A DNA stretch of 64,000 bases from contig NZ_AULH01000008.1 in assembly GCF_000425185.1 (NCBI RefSeq), positions 62,001 to 126,000 of the forward strand, written 5' to 3'. The position numbers were made by a program, and so were the translations under genes. Origin of the DNA: Pleomorphomonas koreensis DSM 23070. GTDB lineage: Bacteria; Pseudomonadota; Alphaproteobacteria; Rhizobiales; Pleomorphomonadaceae. Of this stretch, positions 17,234 through 25,898 are shown piece after piece. Within the stretch, counting starts at the first letter, position 1; each line of letters starts with the position of its first letter. The notes beneath the pieces were generated by a model that was given only the letters and a program-made list of their open reading frames with translations, was not told where the DNA came from and did no database searches.

Positions 17234-17590
17234 CGCCCCGCGAACTCTCCTCCTCCCAGTTCCCCGGGCGCTCCTGATAGACACCCTGCCGGTTCCTCCT
17301 CCCTCCGGCCGGTGTCTTGGAAAAATGGGCCTCCTCCCCCATCTTTCCATTAGGCGACGATGGCCCCCTCCTCCTCCCAGGGCCATTTCGCCGGTTTTGT
17401 GAGTACCGACCAGCCCTTCCTCCTCCCTGGGCGATGTCGGTTTGGCCGCAGCAATCCTCCTCCCTTGCTGTGGCCGCCCTGTGGCGCTCCTCCTCCCGCG
17501 TCACAGGCAAGCTGTAGCGGCATACCTCCTCCCATGCCGTCTACAGAAAATTGCAGCGCCCACCGGATCTCCTCCCCCGGTGGGCGTTTG
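17234..17590 (+). ncRNA. Tandem array of nine CCUCCUCCC-loop hairpin small RNAs (cuckoo / alpha-r14 / CcsR-like)
   Basis: Nine consecutive stem-loops follow the DUF1127 gene at 17234-17270, 17280-17316, 17319-17348, 17353-17392, 17405-17441, 17444-17475, 17476-17508, 17512-17546 and 17557-17586. Each shows the anti-Shine-Dalgarno motif in its loop, starting at 17249, 17295, 17330, 17370, 17419, 17456, 17489 and 17525; the ninth (from 17568) is TCTCCTCCC. Stem sequences differ completely between copies, but each stem is complementary (for example CTGTAGCGGCAT with ATGCCG-T-CTACAG), which is strong covariation. Units are spaced 33-49 nt. This matches the cuckoo RNA family, where exposed CCUCCUCCC loops bind ribosome-binding sites. 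U-rich bases follow hairpins 4 and 9 only weakly, so processing of one long transcript is likely. Confidence 0.9.
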
Positions 17591-17673
17591 CATGTCCGGG
17601 GTATCTCCACCGCTGCCGCCGGGCATCAGGAAAAGCGCTGCACACGGCGGCGGGACGTGCTATCCCCCCGGCC

Positions 17674-19065
17674 ATGAGCCAACAGACCCCCGCCCCCATT
17701 CACATCGTCGGCGCCGGCCTTGCCGGCTCTGAAGCCGCCTGGCAGATCGTCTCGCGCGGCATTCCCGTCGTCCTGCACGAGATGCGGCCGCGCCGCGGCA
17801 CCGAAGCGCACAAGACCGGCGGCTTCGCCGAACTGGTCTGCTCCAACTCCTTCCGCTCCGACGACCATGAGAACAACGCTGTCGGCTTGCTGCACGAGGA
17901 GATGCGCCGCGCCGGCTCGCTGGTCATGGCGGCCGCCGACGCCCACAAGGTGCCAGCCGGCGGCGCGCTGGCCGTCGACCGGGACGGCTTCTCCGGCCGG
18001 ATCACCGAGACGCTGCGCGCCCATCCGCTGGTCACCGTCGCCGAGGGCGAGGTCGACGGCCTGCCGCCCGAGGATTGGGGCGACACCATCGTCGCCACCG
18101 GCCCTCTCACCTCGCCGGCGCTGGCCGAGGCCATTCGCGCCGCCACCGGCGCCGCCGCACTGGCCTTCTTCGACGCCATCGCGCCGATCGTCCATTTCGA
18201 CAGCATCGACATGGACAAGGCATGGTTCCAGTCGCGCTACGACAAGCCCGGCCCCGGCGGCACTGGCGCCGACTACATCAACTGCCCGCTCGACCGCGAC
18301 CAATACGAGGCCTTCATCGACGCGCTGATCGCCGGCGAGAAGACCGAGTTCAAGGATTTCGAGAAGACGCCCTATTTCGACGGCTGCCTGCCGATCGAGG
18401 TGATGGCCGAACGCGGCCGCGAAACGCTGCGCCACGGCCCGATGAAGCCGGTCGGCCTCACCAACCCGCGCAACCCCACGGTCAAGCCCTACGCCATCGT
18501 CCAGCTCCGCCAGGACAACGCACTCGGCACGCTCTATAATATGGTCGGCTTCCAGACCAAGCTGAAATACGGCGTCCAGGCCGACGTCTTCCGGATGATT
18601 CCCGGCCTGGAGAAAGCCGAGTTCGCCCGGCTCGGCGGCCTCCACCGCAACACCTACCTCGACAGCCCGCGCCTCCTCGATGCCGTGCTGCGCCTGAAAG
18701 CGGCGCCGCGCCTCAGATTCGCCGGTCAGGTGACCGGCTGCGAGGGCTATGTCGAGTCGGCATCGATCGGCCTCCTGGCCGGCCGCTTCGCCGCCGCCGA
18801 GCGGCAGTCCGTCGCCGCCCTGCCGCCGCCGCCCACCACCGCCCTCGGCGCGCTGCTCGGCCACATCACCGGCGGGCATCTCACGGCCGACACCGAGGGA
18901 GCGCCGCGCTCCTTCCAGCCGATGAACATCAACTTCGGCCTGTTCCCGCCGGTGGAGATTCCGAAGGAGCCCGGCCGGCGGCTGCGCGGCAACGAGAAGA
19001 CCATCGCCAAGCGTCAGGCGATCTGCCGGCGGGCGCTCGCCGACCTCGCCGCATGGCTCGACTGA
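17674..19065 (+). CDS. trmFO: Methylenetetrahydrofolate-tRNA (uracil-5-)-methyltransferase TrmFO
   Basis: A 463-residue FAD enzyme that makes m5U54 in the T-loop of tRNA using methylene-tetrahydrofolate. The Rossmann motif [17 protein letters not shown] lies at the N-terminus; CSNSFRSDD and the C-terminal motif FGLFPPVEI are typical of the family. ATG at 17674 fits the family start; the longest frame would begin inside the last small RNA hairpin. The start is only 88 bases after that hairpin, so read-through from the DUF1127-small RNA unit could contribute to its expression. Confidence 0.96.
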   Translation: MSQQTPAPIHIVGAGLAGSEAAWQIVSRGIPVVLHEMRPRRGTEAHKTGGFAELVCSNSFRSDDHENNAVGLLHEEMRRAGSLVMAAADAHKVPAGGALAVDRDGFSGRITETLRAHPLVTVAEGEVDGLPPEDWGDTIVATGPLTSPALAEAIRAATGAAALAFFDAIAPIVHFDSIDMDKAWFQSRYDKPGPGGTGADYINCPLDRDQYEAFIDALIAGEKTEFKDFEKTPYFDGCLPIEVMAERGRETLRHGPMKPVGLTNPRNPTVKPYAIVQLRQDNALGTLYNMVGFQTKLKYGVQADVFRMIPGLEKAEFARLGGLHRNTYLDSPRLLDAVLRLKAAPRLRFAGQVTGCEGYVESASIGLLAGRFAAAERQSVAALPPPPTTALGALLGHITGGHLTADTEGAPRSFQPMNINFGLFPPVEIPKEPGRRLRGNEKTIAKRQAICRRALADLAAWLD

Positions 19066-19169
19066 CGCCCTCGGTAACGATCGGAAGAAACAATCGGCGT
19101 CCAAAGTAACAATTGTAAAAGGAAAATCTGGCTTATACGGAAAGACACGGACTGCCTCGGAGTGCGAAC

Positions 19170-21494
19170 ATGGGTTCGAGCCGGCTCCTTCGGGCCTGGT
19201 GGCGGATGAACGGGCTGGTCCTCAGGGCCGCCAGCCTGCCGGCCCTGATCGCTCTCGTCGCCTTCGGATTGCTCGGCGTGCTCGCCGACCGCCAGAACCG
19301 GCAGATCTTCGAGCAGCACGCGCGGGCCGCCGTCGCCGACCGGCTGTCGGTCATCCGGGCCCGTCTCGAAGGCAACATCAGCCGAGACATCCAGATCGGA
19401 CACGGCGTCGTGGCGGCAATCGCCACCCGTCCGTCGCTCGACACCGCGGAGTTCGGCGCCTTTGTCGAGCACCTCATGGAGACCGGTTCCGACCTCAGGC
19501 TGGTCGTCGCCGCGCCCGACATGGTGGTCCGCATGGCGCACCCGCTGCCCGGCAACGAGAAGGTGATCGGGCTCGACTACATGCAGACGCCCAGTCAACG
19601 CGAAGCCGTCCTGCGCGCCCGCGAGACCGGCCGTCTCGTGCTGGCCGGCCCGCTCGACCTCGTCCAGGGCGGCGTCGGCCTGGTCGGCCGCATCCCGGTA
19701 TTTCTCGACCGGCCGCACGGGCCGCCGGCCTTCTGGGGCATCGTGTCGGTGGTGATCGACGTCGACCGGCTTTATGCCAACAGCGGCATCAGCGCCGCCG
19801 ATTTCGACCTCGACCTGACCATCCGCGGCCGCGACGGCAAGGGCGCGGCCGGCGACATCTTCTTCGGCTCCGAGGCCGCCCTCGACCAGAACCCGCTCAT
19901 CGCGACGATCGCCATTCCCGGCGGAACGTGGCAGTTGGCCGCCACGCCGAAGGGCGGCTGGCCGCCGCCGCCCAACGCCGCGCTGTTCCGCCTGATGCTT
20001 GCCGTCATCGGCGCGCTGATCGTCGTGCCTATTCTGGTCACCGGCCATCTCTATGCCGAGAGACGGCAGAATCTCGACGAGCTGGGCCGGGCCAAGAGCC
20101 TCGCCGACGCCCGCAACCGCCAGCTCGAGGAGGCCAACCGCCGCATCCGCCACGCCTCGCTGCACGATGCGCTGACCGGGCTACCCAACCGCCGCCACCT
20201 GATGGACCATCTCGGCCGACTCGATTCCGACATGGCGGCGACGGCCGGCGGCATCGCCATGCTGCACATCGACCTCGACCGCTTCAAGCAGGTCAACGAC
20301 GCCTTCGGCCACGCGACCGGCGACCGCCTGCTCCAGCATGTCGCCGGGCTGATGCGCGCCACCTTCCGGCCGGCCGATCTGGTGGCCCGCATCGGTGGCG
20401 ACGAATTCGTGGCCGTCTGCCTTGGCGACGAACCGGAGCCGCTGGCCCGCCGGCTGGCCGGCGACCTGCTGTCCGCCTTCCGCCAGCCGATCGACCTCGG
20501 CGAAACCCGCTGCCGCAGCGGCCTCTCCATCGGCATCGCCTGCGCCGACGCCGGCAATGGTCCGCCGTCGCGGCTGCTGATCGACGCCGACATCGCCCTC
20601 TATCGCGCCAAGGAATGCGGCCGCAACCGCTTCGAGTTCTTCACCGAGGCGCTGGAGGCCGAGGTGGTCAGCGCCAAGCATCTGGCCGACCAGATCCTGA
20701 CCGGCATCGACGAAGGCCAGTTCACCGCCCATTACCAGCAGCAGTTCCACGCCACGACGCGCGAGGTGGTCGGCCTCGAGGCGCTGGTGCGCTGGAAGCA
20801 TCCCGCCGAGGGGCTGCTTGCCCCGGCTGATTTCCTTGAGGTGGCCGAGGACGTCGACGCCCTGCCGACCCTCGACCATATCGTGCTGGAGACCGCCCTC
20901 GCCGACCGCCTGCGCTGGCGCGCCGCCGGCCTTGCCGTGCCGCGCATCGCCGTCAACGTGTCGATGGGCCGCCTGCGCGACGAGCGCCTCGTCGATCGCC
21001 TCAAGGCACTGGCCATCGAGCCCGGCGCCCTGTCCTTCGAGCTGACCGAGGCGATCTACCTCGACGACAGCGACGAGGTCGTCACCGACAACATCCGCCG
21101 TCTGCGCGACCTCGGCATCGAGATCGAGATCGACGACTTCGGCACCGGCTATGCCTCCATCGTCAGCCTGATGCGCCTGAAGCCGAGCCGCCTGAAGATC
21201 GCCCGACAGCTCACCGCCGCCGTCACCACTTCTTTCCCCCAGCGCCAGCTCGTCCGCTCGATCGTCGAGATCGGCCGGACGCAGGACATCGGCATCGTCG
21301 CCGAGGGCGTCGAGACGCTGGAACAGGCCGACATCCTCGCCGACCTCGGCTGCGATATCCTGCAAGGCTTCGCCTTCGGCCGGCCGATGGCGGCCGGCGC
21401 GCTGGCGCGGATCATGGCAGAGGAGGCCGTCTCGCCATCCGCCGATATCCGCCGTCGGGGCCGTGATTCCTCGGCCTTCAGCGCCCGCCTCTAG
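19170..21494 (+). CDS. Membrane CHASE-GGDEF-EAL protein, c-di-GMP metabolism
   Basis: A 774-residue protein with membrane segments at about 18-40 and 272-292 flanking a periplasmic CHASE-like sensor, then GGDEF (about 330-490) and EAL (about 505-755) domains. The cyclase motif is intact (RIGGDEFVAV) and so are EAL features (GLEALVRW, ELTEA, IDDFGTGYAS, EGVETLEQ). Both c-di-GMP synthesis and hydrolysis are thus possible, with the CHASE domain deciding the balance. GGAG lies before the ATG at 19170. The gene stands alone, and its stop codon lies at the edge of a dispersed repeat. Confidence 0.93.
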   Translation: MGSSRLLRAWWRMNGLVLRAASLPALIALVAFGLLGVLADRQNRQIFEQHARAAVADRLSVIRARLEGNISRDIQIGHGVVAAIATRPSLDTAEFGAFVEHLMETGSDLRLVVAAPDMVVRMAHPLPGNEKVIGLDYMQTPSQREAVLRARETGRLVLAGPLDLVQGGVGLVGRIPVFLDRPHGPPAFWGIVSVVIDVDRLYANSGISAADFDLDLTIRGRDGKGAAGDIFFGSEAALDQNPLIATIAIPGGTWQLAATPKGGWPPPPNAALFRLMLAVIGALIVVPILVTGHLYAERRQNLDELGRAKSLADARNRQLEEANRRIRHASLHDALTGLPNRRHLMDHLGRLDSDMAATAGGIAMLHIDLDRFKQVNDAFGHATGDRLLQHVAGLMRATFRPADLVARIGGDEFVAVCLGDEPEPLARRLAGDLLSAFRQPIDLGETRCRSGLSIGIACADAGNGPPSRLLIDADIALYRAKECGRNRFEFFTEALEAEVVSAKHLADQILTGIDEGQFTAHYQQQFHATTREVVGLEALVRWKHPAEGLLAPADFLEVAEDVDALPTLDHIVLETALADRLRWRAAGLAVPRIAVNVSMGRLRDERLVDRLKALAIEPGALSFELTEAIYLDDSDEVVTDNIRRLRDLGIEIEIDDFGTGYASIVSLMRLKPSRLKIARQLTAAVTTSFPQRQLVRSIVEIGRTQDIGIVAEGVETLEQADILADLGCDILQGFAFGRPMAAGALARIMAEEAVSPSADIRRRGRDSSAFSARL

Positions 21495-21539
21495 AGCGAT
21501 CCCGGCAAAGGCGGGAACCGGTTTTGCGCCCGGAATTGC
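21492..21539 (-). repeat. Dispersed intergenic repeat, copy 1
   Basis: The complement of this stretch starts GCAATTCCGGGCGCAAAACC and continues GGTTCCCGCCTTTGC. It is nearly identical to 42883-42923 on the plus strand, differing at a handful of positions. The element starts at the stop codon of the CHASE-GGDEF-EAL gene. Similar elements with a CCGGTT core are common between genes in rhizobial genomes. Confidence 0.75.
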
Positions 21540-21567
21540 CTTGAAACAAATGGATGAAGCGTTTGCC

Positions 21568-22515
21568 TCAGTCGCGACGCGCCGCGTGGAGCCGCTCGAT
21601 GACCAGCTCGAAATAGCCGTCGGCGTCGATCTCGGTCAGCACCAGCGCGTTCTTCGGCCGGCCGGTCACCGAATGCCAGTCGACCACCGTCATGCCGCGC
21701 GTCAGCTCGTCGCAGGAAATCTCGACGTTGACGAGTCGGCCGCCGAACAGCTCCGGCTTCAGGAGCCAGGCAATGACAGTGGGGTCGTGCAGCGGCCCGC
21801 CCTCCATGCTCCAGGCTTTCTCGTCGAAGCGCTTGTTCCATTCGAGGAGGTGATAGAAGGCTTCCATGTGCGGGCCGCCCCGCGCCCGTAGCAGGTCGAG
21901 CCGGTCCTTGCGCGTCAGCGCCTTGTGGGTGCAGTCGAGCGGGATCATGACGATCGGCGCGCCCGCGGCGAACACCTTCGTCGCCGCCTCGGGATCGACG
22001 TAGATGTTGTATTCGGCGGCCGGCGTGACGTTGCCGCCCTCCGAGCGGGCGCCGCCCATCAGCACGATGCCTTCAAGGCGTTCGGCGAGGCGCGGCTCCC
22101 GCGCCATCGCCAGCGCGATGTTGGTCAGCGGCGCCAGGCAACAGAGCGTCACCGTCTTCTCCGGCCGCGACATCACCAGCTCGACGATCCTGTCCGGCGC
22201 AAATCCGTCGGCCGCCCGCGCCACGGGCTCCGGCAGGTCGTAGCCCTCGAAGCCGGTGGCGCCGTGCACGTATTCCGCCGTTTCGAGCAGGCGGGTAATC
22301 GGCCCGGCGGCGCCGGCATAGACCGGCACGTCGGCGGCACGATTCACCAGCTCCAGCGCCTTCAGGGCGTTGCGGGTGGTGTGATGGAGCGGCACGTTGC
22401 CGCCCACCGTGGTGACGGCGAGAAGCTCCAGTTCGGCCGGTGAGCCGAGCGCCATCAGGAAGGCGACGGCGTCGTCGGGCGACGGATCGGTATCGACGAT
22501 GATGGATCTGACCAT
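21568..22515 (-). CDS. Nucleoside hydrolase (inosine/uridine-preferring family)
   Basis: A 315-residue cytoplasmic enzyme that cleaves N-glycosidic bonds of ribonucleosides. The N-terminal calcium-binding motif reads IIVDTDPSPDDAVAF, close to the family DTDPGxDDA (here Ser replaces Gly). Further family features are TTVGGNVPL, LAPLTNIALA and AAEYNIYVDPEAA. Substrate preference cannot be told. It lies next to a membrane transporter on the same strand with about 70 bases between, but a functional link is not evident. Confidence 0.93.
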   Translation of the reverse strand: MVRSIIVDTDPSPDDAVAFLMALGSPAELELLAVTTVGGNVPLHHTTRNALKALELVNRAADVPVYAGAAGPITRLLETAEYVHGATGFEGYDLPEPVARAADGFAPDRIVELVMSRPEKTVTLCCLAPLTNIALAMAREPRLAERLEGIVLMGGARSEGGNVTPAAEYNIYVDPEAATKVFAAGAPIVMIPLDCTHKALTRKDRLDLLRARGGPHMEAFYHLLEWNKRFDEKAWSMEGGPLHDPTVIAWLLKPELFGGRLVNVEISCDELTRGMTVVDWHSVTGRPKNALVLTEIDADGYFELVIERLHAARRD

Positions 22516-22586
22516 GAAAGGCTCCGGGATGGCGGTCCCGCAGACTTATCCGGTCAATTACTTACAGGCAACGGCGAAATCGCCGG

Positions 22587-23594
22587 TCAGTCGGAGACGA
22601 ACAGCTTGCCGTTGGCGAGACCGTAGAGCGTCGCCAGCACCACCATCAGCACCAGCAGCGAGGCGAGCGACAGCTGCGCCCACAACAGCCAGTCGGCGTA
22701 GGGGAATGGGTAGGCGCGGACGAACGTGAACAGCGCCACCGTGAACACCGCCGCCGGGAAGGTGTAGCTCCACCAGGACAGCGCCAACGGCGCCCGCACG
22801 AAGCGCGGCAGGATGGTGAGGAACACCACGGCCAGGAAGGCGGCGTAGCCGAACAGTGCCATTGCCGGCCAATCAACCTTGCCTTCGAGCGCCACCAGCG
22901 ACAGGAAGGCCACCGACGGCGGCGCCAGCAGGATCACCAGCGTCGGCTTCAGCTTCTCGGGGAAGGCCGGGCCGGCGGTGACGCGCTGGAAGACCAGCGG
23001 CTGGACGATCAGCCAGAACATGATGCCGACGCCGAACAGCAGCCAGGACGGCATGACGAGACCGAGCCGGACGCCGAACACCGGCGCCAGCAGCATGCCG
23101 ACCAGCGGGATCAGCGTCGGCGGCATCAGCGACATCGGGTCGTTGCGCGGCGTGAGCAGCAGGCCGCGCACGGTGAGCAGCGACAGCAGGAGGTGCAGCG
23201 ATACCGCGACGACCCACACCCAGAAGGCGGGGCCGGGCAGCATCGGCATCAGCATGGCCGACACCATCATCAGGCCGATGGTGAAGGCGCCGGCGAAGGC
23301 CGCGCGGGCCGGATGGCTGAGATCGGCGATCAGCGCCCGCGGATGACGGATCTCCCGCCAGATATGCAGCAGCGTCAGGAGCGCCCAGACCAGCGCCGCC
23401 ACCGACAGCAGCGCCTCGCCGGGAAAGGCCGGTACGCCGAAATGCGCCGTCGCCTCGCGCCAGGCAAGGCCGAGACCGCCGATGCCCATCGGCGCCGAGA
23501 ACAATGGGAACGGCAAGTGGGCGATGCGGCTCGGCCGCGATGGCGGCGGCGGCGTCTCCGTCTCCTCGCGGGCGTTTCTGTTGGCGGTCGCCAT
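22587..23594 (-). CDS. SLAC1/TehA-type anion channel or tellurite-resistance/dicarboxylate transporter family protein
   Basis: A 335-residue membrane protein with about ten hydrophobic helices. FPLFSAPMGIGGLGLAWREA near the N-terminus and WWSYTFPAAVFTVALF near the C-terminus are typical of the TDT/SLAC1 family that includes TehA. Members conduct anions or exporters of small acids; substrate unknown here. A clear GAGGAGG precedes the ATG at 23594. Confidence 0.85.
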   Translation of the reverse strand: MATANRNAREETETPPPPSRPSRIAHLPFPLFSAPMGIGGLGLAWREATAHFGVPAFPGEALLSVAALVWALLTLLHIWREIRHPRALIADLSHPARAAFAGAFTIGLMMVSAMLMPMLPGPAFWVWVVAVSLHLLLSLLTVRGLLLTPRNDPMSLMPPTLIPLVGMLLAPVFGVRLGLVMPSWLLFGVGIMFWLIVQPLVFQRVTAGPAFPEKLKPTLVILLAPPSVAFLSLVALEGKVDWPAMALFGYAAFLAVVFLTILPRFVRAPLALSWWSYTFPAAVFTVALFTFVRAYPFPYADWLLWAQLSLASLLVLMVVLATLYGLANGKLFVSD

Positions 23595-23751
23595 GTCGGC
23601 CTCCTCGCGCCGGCGGGAACTTTCGCGACGCGTTCCTATTTTCCCTTAGGGAAGCTAAGGCTCCGTAAAGCGGCCTTGCCATCGCCGCGCGGAGCGCCAC
23701 TATGAAAGAAGCGGCCGGCGATGCGGTTCGGCCCTTCTCCGAGGTGTTCCG

Positions 23752-25344
23752 ATGTCCGACCAGCCCGTCATCACCTTCCACGGCGCCGCCGAAACCGTCA
23801 CCGGCTCCTGTCACATGATCGAGGCGGCCGGCAAGCGCGTGCTGATCGACTGCGGCATGTTCCAGGGCTCGAAGACCGAGAAGGAACTCAACTACCGGGC
23901 CTTTCCCTTCGATCCGCGCGCCGTCGACGCGCTGATCCTGACACACGCCCACATCGACCATTCCGGCCTCATTCCCAAGCTGGTGAAGGACGGATTTGCC
24001 GGCCCGATCTTCGCCTCGCCAGCCACCATCGACCTCTGCAAGGTGATGCTGCCCGATTCCGCCCACATCCAGGAGATGGAGGTCGAGCAGCTCAACCGTC
24101 GCAACAAGCGGCGCGGCCGGCAGGAGGTGACGCCGATCTACGGCCTCCTCGACGCCATGGAGGCGGTGAAACAGATGCGGCCGACCCGCTTCGGCGAATG
24201 GCGCGAGGCGGCGCCGGGCATCCGCTTCCGCCTGTGGAACGCCGGCCACCTGCTCGGTTCGGCGTCGGTCGAGGTGGAGGCGGCCGATGGCGACCGGCCG
24301 CTGCGTCTGCTGTTTTCCGGCGATCTCGGCCCGGACAACAAGCTGTTGCAGCCCGGCCCGGAGGCGCCGGCCGGCTGGGACCACGTGGTGATGGAATCGA
24401 CCTACGGCGACACCGACCGGCAGGAGGTGACCGAAAGCCGTCGCCGGGCGGCACTGAGGTCCGAGATACGGGCGGCGATCAACCCGGACGGCGTGCTGCT
24501 GATTCCCTCCTTCGCCGTCGAGCGCACGCAGGAGCTTCTGGCCGACATCGTCCACCTGTTCGAGACCGGCGAGCTGCCGCCCTGCCCGGTGATCATCGAT
24601 TCGCCGCTCGCCAACCGGGCCAGCCAGATCTTCCGCTCCTACGCCCGCACGCTCGACAACGGCGATCTACTGCTGCGCGCCTTCGCCTCGCCGCACGTCC
24701 GCTTCACCGAGAGCGTCGAGCAGTCGATGGCGCTCGACCAGATGCACGGCTTCCACATCGTCATCTCCGCTTCCGGCATGTGCGAGGCCGGCCGCATCCG
24801 CCACCGCCTGCGCAACTGGCTGTGGCGGCCGGAGGCAACGGTGCTGCTGGTCGGCTACCAGGCGGCCGGCACACTGGGACGCCTGCTCGCCGATGGCGCC
24901 TCCGAGGTCCGCATGAAGGGCGAGCAGATCGAGGTGCGCGCCCGCATCCGCAAGCTCGACCTCTACAGCGGCCACGCCGACGGGCCGGAGCTGGCCGCCT
25001 GGCTGACGAAGCGCCTGCCGGTCAGCGGCACGGTGTTCATGGTGCACGGCGAGGAACCGGCCATCGACGGCCTCCGGGCACGGCTTGCCGGCGTCATCCC
25101 CCGCGAACGCCTCGTCGATCCGCGCCTCGACGCCAGCTACCGGCTCGGCCACGCCGCCGCCGTCGAGATCGTCGATACCGCGCGGGCACCGCGCCTCGAA
25201 CCGGCGCAGGTCGGCCGCATGGACTGGCACAACGACTTCCAGAGCCTCCTCCTCGACATCCAGAAGGAGATCGCCGGAGCAGCCGACGAGAAGGCGCGCG
25301 CCAGGGTCGTCCGTCGCCTGCGCGGCGCGCTTGCCGCCGAGTGA
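23752..25344 (+). CDS. Beta-CASP metallo-beta-lactamase RNA-processing nuclease family
   Basis: A 530-residue protein of the MBL beta-CASP group (RNA/mRNA 3'-end processing factor-like). The metal motif THAHIDHSG lies near residue 63, followed by NAGHLLGSAS, FSGDLG and MESTYGD. Beta-CASP motifs continue with DSPLANR, SASGMCEAGR, and LYSGHADG. A polar C-terminal tail follows the catalytic part. Such enzymes act as RNA endo- or exonucleases. It is transcribed away from the transporter gene and converges with trmO, with only five bases between the stops. Confidence 0.9.
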   Translation: MSDQPVITFHGAAETVTGSCHMIEAAGKRVLIDCGMFQGSKTEKELNYRAFPFDPRAVDALILTHAHIDHSGLIPKLVKDGFAGPIFASPATIDLCKVMLPDSAHIQEMEVEQLNRRNKRRGRQEVTPIYGLLDAMEAVKQMRPTRFGEWREAAPGIRFRLWNAGHLLGSASVEVEAADGDRPLRLLFSGDLGPDNKLLQPGPEAPAGWDHVVMESTYGDTDRQEVTESRRRAALRSEIRAAINPDGVLLIPSFAVERTQELLADIVHLFETGELPPCPVIIDSPLANRASQIFRSYARTLDNGDLLLRAFASPHVRFTESVEQSMALDQMHGFHIVISASGMCEAGRIRHRLRNWLWRPEATVLLVGYQAAGTLGRLLADGASEVRMKGEQIEVRARIRKLDLYSGHADGPELAAWLTKRLPVSGTVFMVHGEEPAIDGLRARLAGVIPRERLVDPRLDASYRLGHAAAVEIVDTARAPRLEPAQVGRMDWHNDFQSLLLDIQKEIAGAADEKARARVVRRLRGALAAE

Positions 25345-25349
25345 GCGCG

Positions 25350-25808
25350 TCACGCGCCAGAGGTCGGCCTGAGGCGCGGCTTGATATCGATGAGCGGCGT
25401 GCCGTCGCGGCAATCGAGCCCGTGCACCACCAGCGCGGCGGGCTCGACGCCGTCGACGCGCACCGTCGACAAGCCAATCGGGTTGGGTCGGTGCGGCGAG
25501 CGGATCGCGAACGTGCCGCGCAAATCGGACCGGCCTCTCGGGTGCTGCACCACCAGATCGCGCCGCGCATCGCCGAGCCAGTAGAGAACGTCGATCGCAT
25601 CGCCGACGCCGATACCGGCAAGCGCCGCTGGCCAGGGGGCGGCGATCTCGATGCGGCAGGAAGGCCCCGCCTCGGCATCGCCCTGTCGCGGACAGTCGGC
25701 CACCTCGCGCCACGGCGTGCGCAGGACGCCGATGAAAAGAAGGCCGGCATCGATGCGATCCGGCACGTCGACCGTCATCTCGTCGTCGCGCAGCTTTGCG
25801 TCGTTCAT
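25350..25808 (-). CDS. TrmO-like tRNA (N6-threonylcarbamoyladenosine37-N6)-methyltransferase family
   Basis: A 152-residue protein of the TsaA/TrmO (UPF0066) family, which methylates t6A37 of threonine tRNAs. The family hallmark FAIRSPHRPNPIGLS lies near residue 102, preceded by DVLYWLGDAR and followed by LDCRDGTPLIDIKP. The N-terminus is somewhat extended. ATG at 25808 is chosen; the frame continues upstream without family similarity. It is divergent from the modE-like gene with a shared 90-base promoter region. Archaeal and bacterial relatives vary in substrate. Confidence 0.85.
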   Translation of the reverse strand: MNDAKLRDDEMTVDVPDRIDAGLLFIGVLRTPWREVADCPRQGDAEAGPSCRIEIAAPWPAALAGIGVGDAIDVLYWLGDARRDLVVQHPRGRSDLRGTFAIRSPHRPNPIGLSTVRVDGVEPAALVVHGLDCRDGTPLIDIKPRLRPTSGA

Positions 25809-25898
25809 CTCCGATCTCCGTCTTTCACGGCCGAGACATTTCCCCGGCCGTTTCCCTGGTCTAGAACAGTCCCACCTTATACACGCGGACGGAGTGCC

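Noticed and set aside
17234-17586. Possible CRISPR-like array because of evenly spaced motifs
   Set aside because: Repeats are only nine bases, spacing is 33-49, and the flanks are self-complementary; the data fit RNA hairpins, not CRISPR repeats and spacers.
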